Assembly: GCA_002690705.1 (NCBI GenBank)
Contig: NZFO01000001.1
Span: forward strand, 1 to 55,610
Source: Magnetovibrio sp.
GTDB taxonomy: Bacteria > Pseudomonadota > Alphaproteobacteria > Rhodospirillales > Casp-alpha2
Direction of reading: 5' to 3'
DNA: 55,610 nt
In this document: one piece after another, positions 8,224 through 16,717 of the stretch
Layout: every line of letters starts with the position of its first letter
Position numbering within the stretch: the first letter of the stretch is position 1
Position numbers and translations under genes: made by a program
The notes under the pieces: model-generated
Databases searched by the model: none
What the model was told of the DNA's origin: nothing
The model's input: the letters and a program-made list of their open reading frames with translations, nothing else

Positions 8224-9609
8224 ATGAATTTTGCCCCTAATTCTGCTGAGGCGCGAGATATTGCCTATCATCTTCATGGTCAAACTAACATAAAGGTGCA
8301 TGAAGAGCAGGGCCCAATGATCATTGAACGCGGAAACGGAGTGCGTGTGTACGATGAAGCTGGCGCAGAATATATTGAGGGACTCGCAGGGCTTTGGTCT
8401 GTCTCTCTAGGCTTCAATGAGCCGCGATTGGTTGAGGCTGCTAAGCGGCAAATGGAAAAACTTCCATATTACCATACTTTTGCTCATAAAGCCTCTTCGC
8501 CTGCAATTGATTTGGCTGAAAAGTTAATCAGTTTAGCTCCCGTAAGAATGTCGAAGGTTATTTTTCAAAACTCTGGTTCAGAAGCGGTTGATACGGCCGT
8601 GAAGTTTGTTTGGTATTATCATAATGCGATAGGTAAGCCAGACAAAAAAAAGATTATCGCGAGAAAAAATGCTTACCATGGCTCTGGAATAGCGTCGGCA
8701 AGCTTAACCGGTTTGGAACGCATGCATCAAGCATTCGATTTGCCAATAACGGATAGGGTTCTTCGAGCGGATTGTCCGCATTTTTATAAATGTGGGTTAG
8801 ATGGGGAAACAGAGGAAGAATTTGCAACCCGCTGCGCTGCAAATCTTGAAAAATTAATTCAAGACGAAGGAGCAGAGAATGTTGCGGCTTTTATTGCTGA
8901 GCCCATTATGGGCGCGGGCGGTGTAATTGTGCCTGCGGTGACTTATTTTGAAAAGATTCAGGTCGTGCTTAAAAAGTATGACATTCTTCTAATTGCTGAT
9001 GAGGTGATCTGTGGCTTTGGGCGCACAGGTAATATGTGGGGGAGTCAAACTTTCAACCTTAAACCTGATATGATCACATCTGCTAAGGCGTTATCGTCTT
9101 CATACTTACCTATATCGGCTTTATTTATTAATGAAAAAATTTATCAAGCCTTTAGAAAAAAAAGTAGTGAGGCTGGTGTTTTTGGCCATGGCTACACTTA
9201 TGCCGGCCATCCTGTATCAGCAGCAGTTGCGCTCGAGACCCTGAAGATCTATGAGGAGCGTGATATCGTGGGCCATGTTCGCAGGATTGCTCCTGTATTG
9301 CAGACGGGCCTTCGACAATTTTTAGATCATGATCTTGTTGGAGAGGTGCGAGGGGTCGGCCTGATCAGTGGCGTTGAACTTATGGCTAATCGTGACCAAG
9401 CTGTCTCGTTTAAGGCCAGTGATCAAGTTGGTCCAACAACGCAAACCTTGGCCCAAAAGCATGGGCTGATAATACGCGCAATGGGAGATACTATAGCCTT
9501 TTGTCCTCCCTTGGTGATCAATGAGGATGATATTTGTGAACTGCTCCAGAGATTTGGTAAAACCCTTGACGCCGTGCGTGACTGGGCCCATCGCCAAAGT
9601 TTGATCTAG
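8224..9609 (+). CDS. Class III aminotransferase (omega-transaminase)
   Basis: A PLP-dependent fold-type I class III aminotransferase of 461 residues. It resembles the 4-aminobutyrate, beta-alanine, taurine or putrescine:pyruvate transaminases. Visible motifs: GLWSVSLGFNEP near residue 56, NSGSEAVDTAVKF near 115, YHGSG near 150, LIADEVICGFGRTG near 255 (Asp for the pyridine nitrogen), and the Schiff-base Lys in SAKALSSSY near 285. An in-frame ATG at 8197 is possible, but the ATG at 8224 has GGAG 9 bases ahead and is preferred. The true amino donor cannot be read from sequence. It stands alone between zur and hsp20. Confidence 0.9.
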   Translation: MNFAPNSAEARDIAYHLHGQTNIKVHEEQGPMIIERGNGVRVYDEAGAEYIEGLAGLWSVSLGFNEPRLVEAAKRQMEKLPYYHTFAHKASSPAIDLAEKLISLAPVRMSKVIFQNSGSEAVDTAVKFVWYYHNAIGKPDKKKIIARKNAYHGSGIASASLTGLERMHQAFDLPITDRVLRADCPHFYKCGLDGETEEEFATRCAANLEKLIQDEGAENVAAFIAEPIMGAGGVIVPAVTYFEKIQVVLKKYDILLIADEVICGFGRTGNMWGSQTFNLKPDMITSAKALSSSYLPISALFINEKIYQAFRKKSSEAGVFGHGYTYAGHPVSAAVALETLKIYEERDIVGHVRRIAPVLQTGLRQFLDHDLVGEVRGVGLISGVELMANRDQAVSFKASDQVGPTTQTLAQKHGLIIRAMGDTIAFCPPLVINEDDICELLQRFGKTLDAVRDWAHRQSLI

Positions 9610-9658
9610 GCTCTGCGCTCTTTGCCAAGTCTCAGACGATAGAAGAATGGGCTCGGTT

Positions 9659-9772
9659 ATGAAAAATAAAATGTTTCATAATAATGCCTTAGTTGGCTTT
9701 TTGGACAGGCTTGACAGCCTCCAATTATCGACCAAATTAATCGTTGAGGGCGCGGTGCCGATCTGGTCGTGA
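9659..9772 (+). CDS. Small open frame, 37 codons, doubtful
   Basis: An ATG-started frame of 37 residues sits between the aminotransferase and hsp20. It begins MKNKMFHNNAL and contains GFLDRLDSLQLSTK. No good ribosome binding site precedes it and I do not recognise it. A possible TTGACA-type promoter sequence (9711-9716) lies inside it, so the stretch may instead be hsp20 promoter DNA. Confidence 0.2.
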   Translation: MKNKMFHNNALVGFLDRLDSLQLSTKLIVEGAVPIWS

Positions 9773-9784
9773 CCCATGTCTTGT

Positions 9785-9833
9785 CCGTTAAGAGAGACTA
9801 ACGGCACTCGCTCAGATTAAGAGGGAAATGTCT
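9785..9833 (+). promoter_or_regulatory. ROSE-like RNA thermometer before hsp20
   Basis: The leader of hsp20 can form two hairpins. The first pairs CCGTTA (9785-9790) with TAACGG (9799-9804). The second pairs TCGCTC (9808-9813) with GAGGGA (9821-9826), which is the ribosome binding site, across a 7-base loop, with one G opposite G (9810/9824). TCGCT matches the ROSE consensus UYGCU, and the G-G opposition inside the anti-Shine-Dalgarno helix is the known hallmark of ROSE thermometers of small heat-shock genes. Such structures melt on heating and free translation. The leader is shorter than classic ROSE elements, so this is a compact or partial version. Confidence 0.6.
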
Positions 9834-10292
9834 ATGTCTAGAATGCCTGTATTCAATAGCCCACTATTACTTGGTTTTGACCATTTGGAGCGCATGTTAG
9901 ATCGGGCATCGCGTGCCTCGGTCGAGGGGTACCCGCCCTATAACATTGAACAGATTGGCGAGAACGGCCTGAGAATCACACTCGCGGTTGCTGGGTTCTC
10001 CATGGATGCCCTTGGTGTTACCATTGAAGATAATCAATTAATCATTCGCGGAAAGCAGGATGATTGCAGTTCTGAGCGTTTGTTCATTCATAGGGGAATT
10101 GCAACGCGTCAATTTCAGCGGGCTTTTGTGCTTGCTGAGGGCATCGAAGTAATTGGTGCCACTATGGACGGTGGGCTTTTGAACGTCGATTTAGAACGCA
10201 TTACTCCCGAGCCAGAGATACGTACGATAAATATCAAGGATGAGGGGCGGGGAAAGTCATCGGCCAAGAGAATAGATGTAGAGCCACATTAG
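9834..10292 (+). CDS. Small heat-shock protein, Hsp20/IbpA family
   Basis: A 152-residue ATP-independent holdase that keeps unfolding proteins soluble for DnaK and ClpB. The N-terminus (PVFNSPLLLGFDHLERMLDRAS) is that of class A proteobacterial sHsps (HspD/IbpA). The alpha-crystallin domain spans about 35-125: YNIEQIGENGLRITLAVAGF, then IRGKQ, a hydrophobic AFVLAEGIEV strand, and GLLNVDLER. The C-terminal IxI-like anchor appears as IRTINI. Two ATGs (9828, 9834) are in frame; GAGGG at 9821-9825 is correctly spaced for 9834. Regulation is probably by the leader thermometer described at 9785-9833. Confidence 0.93.
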   Translation: MSRMPVFNSPLLLGFDHLERMLDRASRASVEGYPPYNIEQIGENGLRITLAVAGFSMDALGVTIEDNQLIIRGKQDDCSSERLFIHRGIATRQFQRAFVLAEGIEVIGATMDGGLLNVDLERITPEPEIRTINIKDEGRGKSSAKRIDVEPH

Positions 10293-10316
10293 GATGGTTT
10301 GAAATATAAGCAGGTA

Positions 10317-10353
10317 ACTTCGGGCGATTTGCTCCATCATTACATGCCGAAGT
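10317..10353 (+). terminator. Hairpin after hsp20, possible terminator
   Basis: ACTTCGG (10317-10323) pairs perfectly with CCGAAGT (10347-10353) 25 bases past the hsp20 stop. The loop is 23 bases and no T-tract follows, so it may be an mRNA 3' stabiliser rather than an intrinsic terminator. Confidence 0.35.
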
Positions 10354-10571
10354 GATCATTAATTAACTCAGAGATACGATTGTAAATGGGGCTAGTCAGT
10401 TTCAAATTGGGAATCAAAATAAGTACAACAGCAATTAATCGCGTGTGGGGATAGTTTTCAGCAGAACCCTGTCCCAACTAGCCATTACGCCTCGTGTGTG
10501 GGGCCTTATTCTGCGATTATGTGGTGGGGACAAAATATAATCCCCCATGCTTAAAACCTTCTCTGATTTTT

Positions 10572-11036
10572 TTAAGCTGCTTCAATTTCCATCTTGTCTG
10601 TCAATATTGCAAAGAGCGCATCCTCGGTATCTGTGCCACGTAATTTCTTACAAATTGTATTATCTCGCAGCACGCGGGATACTCGTGCTAAGGCTTTTAG
10701 GTGGTCGGCTCCAGCTGACTCTGGCGCTAGTATGAGAAAGATTAGGTCAACAGGGTGCTCGTCAATAGCTTGAAAATCTACTGGTTGTTCGAGCCGCGCA
10801 AATAGGCCATGCAGACCATCCAAGGCTTGTAATTTTGCATGCGGAATAGCAATGCCATTGCCCACGCCCGTAGTGCCAAGACGTTCACGCTCCATGAGTA
10901 CATCAAAAATCGCACGCTCGTGCTCCCCTGTTAGATCGGCGGCGCGGCGTGATAATGCCTGAAGAACCTGTTTTTTGCTGGTTGCATGCAAATTAGCTAT
11001 GATTGTGTCTGAGGAGATGAGATCAGAGATCTCCAT
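10572..11036 (-). CDS. ptsN: Nitrogen regulatory phosphotransferase EIIA-Ntr
   Basis: PtsN is the final phospho-acceptor of the PTS-Ntr chain (PtsP-PtsO-PtsN), which tunes nitrogen and potassium responses. The 154-residue protein is a single EIIA domain of the mannitol/fructose type. The phospho-histidine lies in NGIAIPHAK near residue 67, preceded by MERERLGTTGVG. The start at 11036 has TTAGGA about 8-13 bases ahead. It lies downstream of rpoN on the same strand, as in most proteobacteria, but 640 bases separate them and the hpf gene usually found between is not visible. Confidence 0.95.
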   Translation of the reverse strand: MEISDLISSDTIIANLHATSKKQVLQALSRRAADLTGEHERAIFDVLMERERLGTTGVGNGIAIPHAKLQALDGLHGLFARLEQPVDFQAIDEHPVDLIFLILAPESAGADHLKALARVSRVLRDNTICKKLRGTDTEDALFAILTDKMEIEAA

Positions 11037-11680
11037 ACTTCAATCCTAACTTACCGAGTTAATATAAGCCATGGGTGTATGAGGCCTTGGATCGCATTTG
11101 GTCAATGCGTAAAAAATCTGACGGGGTAAATAGCGCAAGAAAAGACGGGATTTCGCTATCATTGTTTTTAAACTTTGACATCGGCATCTCAGAAAAATCT
11201 ACCTTCTCCCTCAATTAGTTCCATTTACAGAAATTACTCTGCTTCCATCTGAGTCTTGCGCAGCCCTCGAATGCCCTTCAAAGGCCCGCTGATGGTTTTT
11301 TGACAAACGAGGTGTGGCTATATCTTTGCAGCTCGGAGACGCCACTTCCATGTAAACAATCTGAGATAATGTGGAGCTGAAAGAGCTATTAAGCTGTGTT
11401 TGGAACATTTCTTACTGCTTATCTCCTCTCATTAGACACTCATGTTTAACTTGAATATCCATAGAATAAAAGGTCCGTTTTTTGTACCATTCGGTGGGGG
11501 TTTTTCGGATCAGTTTCAATAAAATAGTTGGCCAAATTCCCGATTTTAAGAGATTACGTGCGGCTCAAATGTCAAAGCTAGGAGGTCGGGACTTTAGGTC
11601 TCGCTGTATGTCAAGTCAACACTCCCCAGTAACAAGTTACGATACTTTGGCTTGGTGCATTAAATATTGCGTTTATTGCA
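11037..11680. other. Gap between ptsN and rpoN lacking hpf
   Basis: This 644-base stretch lies where proteobacteria normally carry hpf (ribosome hibernation factor). I find no frame resembling HPF. A 65-codon minus-strand frame (11408-11211) has a purine-rich GAGAGGAG some 13 bases upstream but an unrecognised, low-quality sequence. A 16-codon frame at 11462 begins MDIQV, as some HPF proteins do, then stops. CGCATT and AATGCG (11093-11109) form a 6-base inverted repeat upstream of ptsN. The region probably holds a separate ptsN promoter. Confidence 0.5.
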
Positions 11681-13231
11681 TTATAAAGCTCTGTCTCGCC
11701 TCCGTTGAACAGATGATGGAATTCTTAGAGATTCCCTGTATTTAGCGACTGTTCTTCTCGCAATATCGACACCGTCGGCTCGGAGTAAGGCAACTAATTT
11801 ATCATCTGATAAAATTTTCCCGGTCTTTTCGTCATCTATGAGGTTCTTAATTCGATGCCTAACTGCTTCTGCTGAATGAGGCTCGCCCCCTTTGGTCGAT
11901 CCAATCGCCGGCGTAAAAAAATACTTGAGCTCAAATATTCCTCGCGGAGTGGCTATGAACTTATTAGATGTTACCCTGCTAACCGTGCTTTCATGCATCT
12001 CGATCTCGTCCGCGATATCTCTTAGCACGAGTGGCTTGAGGAATTGGATGCCATGGGTAAAAAACTTTTCTTGTTGCTTGATCAATTCCGTCGCCACTTT
12101 CAATATTGTTGTCGCCCGTTGGTGAAGTGCCTTTACGAGCCAATTAGCTGATTGATACTGTTCACTAATATATTGCTTATCTTTATCACTTTGTGCTTTC
12201 TTCCGTATCTCGGCGTAATATTGATTATTTACAAGAACTCTAGGAAGGCTCTGCGTATTTAACTCAATAATCCATTTACCGTTGGGTGCCGAATGCATCA
12301 AAACGTCCGGCGTAATTGGTTGAGCGACATCAATTTCAAATCCCGCGGCAGGTCGAGGGTTCAACAGTCGGATTTCAGAAATCATATCAGCAACGTCCTC
12401 GTCGTCGCAGTCGCAAATCGCAGCAAGCCCTTTTAAGTCTCGCTTTGCAAGCATATCAATATTTTTGAGAAATATTGTCATGCATGGATCTAATCTATCT
12501 TTCTCACGCAGTTGAAGCGCCAAGCATTCCCCCACATTACGCGCGAATATTCCTGTTGGGTCAAAAGTTTGCAGGCGTGTTAAAACTTTTTCCAATACTT
12601 CATCGTCGCATCCTAGCGTGCCGGTCAGCGATTCATAGTCCTTGGATAGATAACCAGCTTTATCTAAGTGATCAATCAAATGGAGTCCTATAAGTCGGTC
12701 ATCAGACTTGGAGAATTCGAGAGCTAATTGCTCCATGAGGTGTTGCCGCAGCGAGACAGTATTACCAATGGTTTCCTCAAGGCTATTTTCATGGGCCCTA
12801 AGGTTACTTGCATTAATATTATGGTTAGTTTCTGAAAAAGATGAATGATTCCAATCAGAATCTGAGGGGGATTGGCTGTTGGGGCGCTCGTAATCTTTAT
12901 GGGAATAAAGATTGTCGTAATCCGTATCAAATCCCATGTCTCGATCTATTATAGCTTCGGCTGGTTGGTCGAAGTCAATTTCATTAAGGTTTTCAGGTGG
13001 GGGGTCCCCCTCAGCGGTCAGATCATCTGGATGGCTGTCTAAAGGGTCATCGATAGACTCATCACGGGCAATCTCCTCACGTTCAAGAATTGGATTCTCC
13101 TGTAATTCTTGCTCTACAACTGAGATTAATTCCATATTGGAGAGCTGCAGCAGTTTTATAGCTTGCTGCAGCTGAGGGGTCATGACAAGCGCCTGACCCT
13201 GGCGCTGTTCAAGACGAGGTGTTAACGCCAT
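11681..13231 (-). CDS. rpoN: RNA polymerase sigma-54 factor
   Basis: Sigma-54 directs RNA polymerase to -24/-12 promoters and needs an ATP-driven enhancer-binding activator. The 516-residue protein has the Gln- and Leu-rich region I at the N-terminus (VMTPQLQQAIKLLQLSNMEL). An acidic variable region II follows at about 50-150. The core-binding domain has TFDPTGIFARN near 225. The C-terminal RpoN box ARRTVAKYRE, which reads the -24 element, lies near residue 496. The start at 13231 gives the standard N-terminus. It follows lptB by 9 bases in the order lptC-lptA-lptB-rpoN. A near-consensus target promoter is present in this window ahead of urtA (40609-40625). Confidence 0.97.
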   Translation of the reverse strand: MALTPRLEQRQGQALVMTPQLQQAIKLLQLSNMELISVVEQELQENPILEREEIARDESIDDPLDSHPDDLTAEGDPPPENLNEIDFDQPAEAIIDRDMGFDTDYDNLYSHKDYERPNSQSPSDSDWNHSSFSETNHNINASNLRAHENSLEETIGNTVSLRQHLMEQLALEFSKSDDRLIGLHLIDHLDKAGYLSKDYESLTGTLGCDDEVLEKVLTRLQTFDPTGIFARNVGECLALQLREKDRLDPCMTIFLKNIDMLAKRDLKGLAAICDCDDEDVADMISEIRLLNPRPAAGFEIDVAQPITPDVLMHSAPNGKWIIELNTQSLPRVLVNNQYYAEIRKKAQSDKDKQYISEQYQSANWLVKALHQRATTILKVATELIKQQEKFFTHGIQFLKPLVLRDIADEIEMHESTVSRVTSNKFIATPRGIFELKYFFTPAIGSTKGGEPHSAEAVRHRIKNLIDDEKTGKILSDDKLVALLRADGVDIARRTVAKYRESLRIPSSVQRRRDRAL

Positions 13232-13240
13232 TGCAATAAC

Positions 13241-14038
13241 TTAAAGACTAAACCGGTCGCCCAAGTACACACGGCGAACATCCTCATTGCCCACAATATC
13301 CCTCGGTGCGCCCTCCATAAGCATCATGCCGTCATGAATGATATAAGCCCGATCAATTACGTCGAGGGTTTCCCGGACGTTATGGTCGGTTATCAATACA
13401 CCAATTCCCCGATCTTTTAAATGCGCGACAAGGTCCCGGATATCGCCAACTGCAATTGGATCAATGCCGGCGAAGGGCTCGTCTAATAAAACAAAATGAG
13501 GATTAGAGGCTAAGGAGCGAGCGATCTCTACTCTTCGTCGCTCGCCGCCTGAAAGTGCGAGAGCTGGGGTTCGCCTTAAATGCGTGATAGAAAATTCTGC
13601 GAGTAAGGCTTCAAGAATCGCTTCCCGACGTTCTTGAGAATTCTCCACAACCTCAAGTACGGCACGAATATTATTTTCAACGGTAAGCCCACGAAAAATT
13701 GATGCTTCTTGGGGGAGATATCCAATACCTAATCTTGCCCTTCTATACATCGGCAGAGCCGTAATATCAGACCCGTCCAGAACAACCCCGCCATGATCGG
13801 GTTGAATTAAGCCCGTGATAATGTAGAAACATGTCGTCTTACCCGCGCCGTTTGGTCCCAAAAGCCCTACTACTTCGCCTCGTTGTAGCTCGAGGCTTAT
13901 GCCTCGAACTACGGGGCGTTTTTTAAAACGTTTACCGATATTTTTAGCGATTAGGCCACGATTATCAGTAACGAGACGAGGGCCATCATCCTCTGCTTCG
14001 AACTGTTTACTCATTTCTAAATCGGAAAAGCCCACCAT
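13241..14038 (-). CDS. lptB: LPS export ABC transporter ATPase LptB
   Basis: LptB powers extraction of lipopolysaccharide from the inner membrane with LptFG and passes it to LptC and LptA. Motifs: Walker A GPNGAGKTT, Q-loop YLPQEASIFRGLTV, signature LSGGERRRVEIAR, Walker B FVLLDEPFAGIDP and the H-loop TDHNV. The core ABC domain begins about 25 residues in. Two starts fit, the ATG at 14038 (265 residues) and at 14014 (257 residues). Neither has a clear ribosome binding site, so the start is uncertain. It lies 70 bases after lptA and 9 bases before rpoN, in one operon. Confidence 0.95.
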   Translation of the reverse strand: MVGFSDLEMSKQFEAEDDGPRLVTDNRGLIAKNIGKRFKKRPVVRGISLELQRGEVVGLLGPNGAGKTTCFYIITGLIQPDHGGVVLDGSDITALPMYRRARLGIGYLPQEASIFRGLTVENNIRAVLEVVENSQERREAILEALLAEFSITHLRRTPALALSGGERRRVEIARSLASNPHFVLLDEPFAGIDPIAVGDIRDLVAHLKDRGIGVLITDHNVRETLDVIDRAYIIHDGMMLMEGAPRDIVGNEDVRRVYLGDRFSL

Positions 14039-14108
14039 AATGCCCCGTAATATATTGAAAATTATCGATTTTAACGTTACACAGATGCTCTCACAAAAGG
14101 TCAAAGAA

Positions 14109-14924
14109 CTATTGTTTCTGGTAGCGTAACACACCTTTCACTCGATTTGTAGTCCCGTTGGCATTATTCTTGCAGCTTCGCAGGCGGCTGATACCTGAAT
14201 TCAAATTGACTTCAGCGCTGCAGCCTTTCAACGTATTTCCATCCCTCAAAATTTTTACGTTTCCGATCAAGGTAGCTATCCCGCTCTTGGCATTATAAAC
14301 CCCTCGATCTGAGGTTGCTTTATCTTGGGGCGTAATAACTTTTACATCATCAAAAGCTTCGACCCTGTGCAGTTCATTCTGACCACTTTTTCCTCTCTTA
14401 AAGTACGCAGCTAAAACTCTTGCATGCAAATCTTTATCTTCCCTGCGTGCTCGAGCATTTCCGCGGGCAACGGCCATCTGGCGATTCTCCCAATATTCGA
14501 GTTGACGCTCAGCGGTAATTAAATCTGTTTCCGTTATTAGTTTAATATCTTTCCCGCCACTAAGCACAAGAATGCCGTCCTTAACGTTGTAGACGCCTTT
14601 TTCGCCGTGGGCGGTTCCATCGGGCGACTCTATCTTAACTTTACCAATGGCATCGAGGCGCCAAATATCAGTTTTTCCCGTTTTATTTTCTTTATAATAA
14701 GCGCGAAGTTCTGTGGCAAAAAGGGTTACAGGACCGCGAACGGCTCGGGCATTTCCACGTGCGACGAAGACAAGTCGGTCTTGTTGCCACTCGATACCGT
14801 TATCAGCAAACACTTCGACAGGTGTGTCCCCGCTGCTAAAATTTAAACTCTGAGCAGAAGCGGCAAAGTTCTGTAAAACAAGAGTTAACATTAGAGGGAT
14901 TATGATGATGAAAAGTCGTTTCAT
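14109..14924 (-). CDS. lptA: Periplasmic LPS bridge protein LptA
   Basis: LptA forms the periplasmic beta-jellyroll bridge that carries LPS to the outer membrane. The 271-residue precursor has a signal peptide (MKRLFIIIIPLMLTLVLQNF, cleavage near ASA at about 24). Two OstA-like repeats follow, each with an ARGNAR motif (about residues 55 and 152) and a GVYN motif (about 111 and 205). At 271 residues it is longer than E. coli LptA (185), as is common in alphaproteobacteria. Its ATG overlaps the lptC stop by 4 bases (ATGA), so the pair is translationally coupled. Confidence 0.9.
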   Translation of the reverse strand: MKRLFIIIIPLMLTLVLQNFAASAQSLNFSSGDTPVEVFADNGIEWQQDRLVFVARGNARAVRGPVTLFATELRAYYKENKTGKTDIWRLDAIGKVKIESPDGTAHGEKGVYNVKDGILVLSGGKDIKLITETDLITAERQLEYWENRQMAVARGNARARREDKDLHARVLAAYFKRGKSGQNELHRVEAFDDVKVITPQDKATSDRGVYNAKSGIATLIGNVKILRDGNTLKGCSAEVNLNSGISRLRSCKNNANGTTNRVKGVLRYQKQ

Positions 14925-15610
14925 TGTATGATTGATGCGGCTCCAGGATGCAGGGTTAATTTTGATTTACCTAAAAAATGTATAACCTTTCCTTTATTTA
15001 CCACCCGAAATCCAGAAGCCACTAATTGCCCGAACGGTCCTTGGCCGCGGACAGGATCGCTGCTTTCCGCACTTCCTGTTGCTAAATTAATTTTTGCGCG
15101 TGGCGTGGCGAATTCATATCCTGAATCATGATACAGATTCACAGAACCTAGTAAATTTAGTGTTTTGCCGACGCGTGCGTACATTCCCTCATTTGCTGTT
15201 AACACTAGCCAAGTCCCATCATCTAATGTGATATCAGCTTTAGGCATTATGAGTGTGATAGAAGTACCACTTGCTGTTATGTTTTGAGCGAGGTCAGCTG
15301 TAATTGAAAATGGCTGATCATCGCTGTCTGTTCCAACATAACGGGGATTAATCATACTGGGGTCGTCACTTCCAGATAGTTTGAGCATGGTGACCCCAAT
15401 TCGAAAACCAAGCTTTTCTGCGTCAATGTGTGGCCAAGCGACGACTAATATTATTAGGACTAGCGCAACCGTTGGTAGTATTAACTTCATCATATTTACG
15501 AAGCGACTGTAAGCCCGCAAGCCGCGGGCTCTCTTTGAATTCTGTGCGAAGTTACCCAGCCTGTCTCCAAGGCGCGGTGCTGCTGGCTGAAATTCTGTTG
15601 GTGGGTTCAT
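14921..15610 (-). CDS. lptC: LPS export protein LptC
   Basis: LptC is a bitopic inner membrane protein that receives LPS from LptBFG and hands it to LptA. This 229-residue protein has a cytoplasmic N-terminus of about 40 residues and a single membrane helix (LILPTVALVLIILVVAW, about 42-58). The periplasmic beta-jellyroll follows (YVGTDSDDQPFSITAD near 92 and GPFGQLVASGFRV near 192). The size and long N-terminal tail fit the alphaproteobacterial form. It lies 15 bases after kdsD and overlaps lptA by 4 bases. Confidence 0.92.
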   Translation of the reverse strand: MNPPTEFQPAAPRLGDRLGNFAQNSKRARGLRAYSRFVNMMKLILPTVALVLIILVVAWPHIDAEKLGFRIGVTMLKLSGSDDPSMINPRYVGTDSDDQPFSITADLAQNITASGTSITLIMPKADITLDDGTWLVLTANEGMYARVGKTLNLLGSVNLYHDSGYEFATPRAKINLATGSAESSDPVRGQGPFGQLVASGFRVVNKGKVIHFLGKSKLTLHPGAASIIQ

Positions 15611-15625
15611 ATAAATTTGTCCGAA

Positions 15626-16636
15626 TCAGGCGATGCCAGCCCGAAGGCAATCGTGAATATGGATGATTCCGCATGGCTTTTCATCTGCTACTACGAATAA
15701 ATTCGTAATTGCGCGTTCATTCATGATCGCGAGAGCTTCGCTGACTAGGGCGCTAGGCCGGATAGTTGTCGGCGCAGCGGTCATTACATCTCCAGCTTTA
15801 GCGGATAGAAGGTTTGGACACATATGCCGGCGGAGATCCCCATCTGTAATTATACCAAGAAATCTGCCGTCGGTATTTGTGATGCCCACACATCCAAAGC
15901 GCTTGGCGGTCATGATTAGCAGCACTTCAGACATTGGGGCGGTCGGCGCCGCCAAGGGTAGTTCCTCTCCATCGTGCATAATGTCAGCAATTTTTAACAA
16001 TCTTCGCCCAAGTTTGCCGCCGGGATGCAGGATGTGAAAATCCGAGGGCGAAAAGCCACGGCGCTCCAAAAGTGCAACCGCAAGAGAGTCACCAAGCGCG
16101 AGCATCATTGTAGTAGAAGTTGTTGGCGCTAGGCCCATCGGACAAGCTTCTCCTGCTGGGGGAAGTATTAACGCAGCGTCGGCTGCTTTCGATAGTGCGC
16201 TTATTTCTGAGCCTGTAATGCCAACCACTGGTATTGAAAATCTTGTTGCATAATTCACAAGATCAACCAGCTCCGGGGTTTCACCTGAATTGGACAACAG
16301 AAAAAGCGAGTCGATACTTGTAATCATGCCTAGATCACCGTGAGATGCTTCAGCAGGGTGAACAAAGAGCGCGGGTGTACCTGTAGATGCCAGTGTTGAG
16401 GCTATTTTCCTTCCTACATGGCCACTTTTCCCCATCCCGGAGACAACGACTCGCCCGCCTGTATGGTTCATGATATCTAAAGCCATTATGAACGACGCAT
16501 TCAAAGCCTGCCCAAGAGAGTTAATAGCTTCGGCTTCTGCATCTAAAACCCGCCGGGCAGATTGCAGATCAGCCGCGACAGGTTGAGTTTGGTCCATTTC
16601 ATGCGTTTCAGGATCAGGCATCGTAGGTGCACTCAT
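15626..16636 (-). CDS. kdsD: Arabinose-5-phosphate isomerase
   Basis: KdsD converts ribulose 5-phosphate to arabinose 5-phosphate, the first committed precursor of Kdo in LPS core. The 336-residue protein has an N-terminal SIS domain (VVVSGMGKSGHVGRKIAST near 65, HPAEASHGDLGMI near 95, LFLLSNSGETPE near 112). Two C-terminal CBS domains follow (about 210-335, with FLGIITDGDLRRH). The family length is about 330. The start is uncertain by a few residues: Met codons at 16636, 16621 and 16597 are all in frame. Position directly before lptC-lptA-lptB joins Kdo synthesis to LPS export. Confidence 0.95.
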   Translation of the reverse strand: MSAPTMPDPETHEMDQTQPVAADLQSARRVLDAEAEAINSLGQALNASFIMALDIMNHTGGRVVVSGMGKSGHVGRKIASTLASTGTPALFVHPAEASHGDLGMITSIDSLFLLSNSGETPELVDLVNYATRFSIPVVGITGSEISALSKAADAALILPPAGEACPMGLAPTTSTTMMLALGDSLAVALLERRGFSPSDFHILHPGGKLGRRLLKIADIMHDGEELPLAAPTAPMSEVLLIMTAKRFGCVGITNTDGRFLGIITDGDLRRHMCPNLLSAKAGDVMTAAPTTIRPSALVSEALAIMNERAITNLFVVADEKPCGIIHIHDCLRAGIA

Positions 16637-16717
16637 GCGGTAGTTATGTTGCCCGCTTCCTTATAATGCGCGCATGCTGAGGCTGCGTCAATGCGAACAA
16701 GTATATAAACGTCTTGG

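Noticed and set aside
11482-11745. 87-codon plus-strand frame near the rpoN 3' end
   Set aside because: It overlaps rpoN on the opposite strand and shows no family features or start signal.
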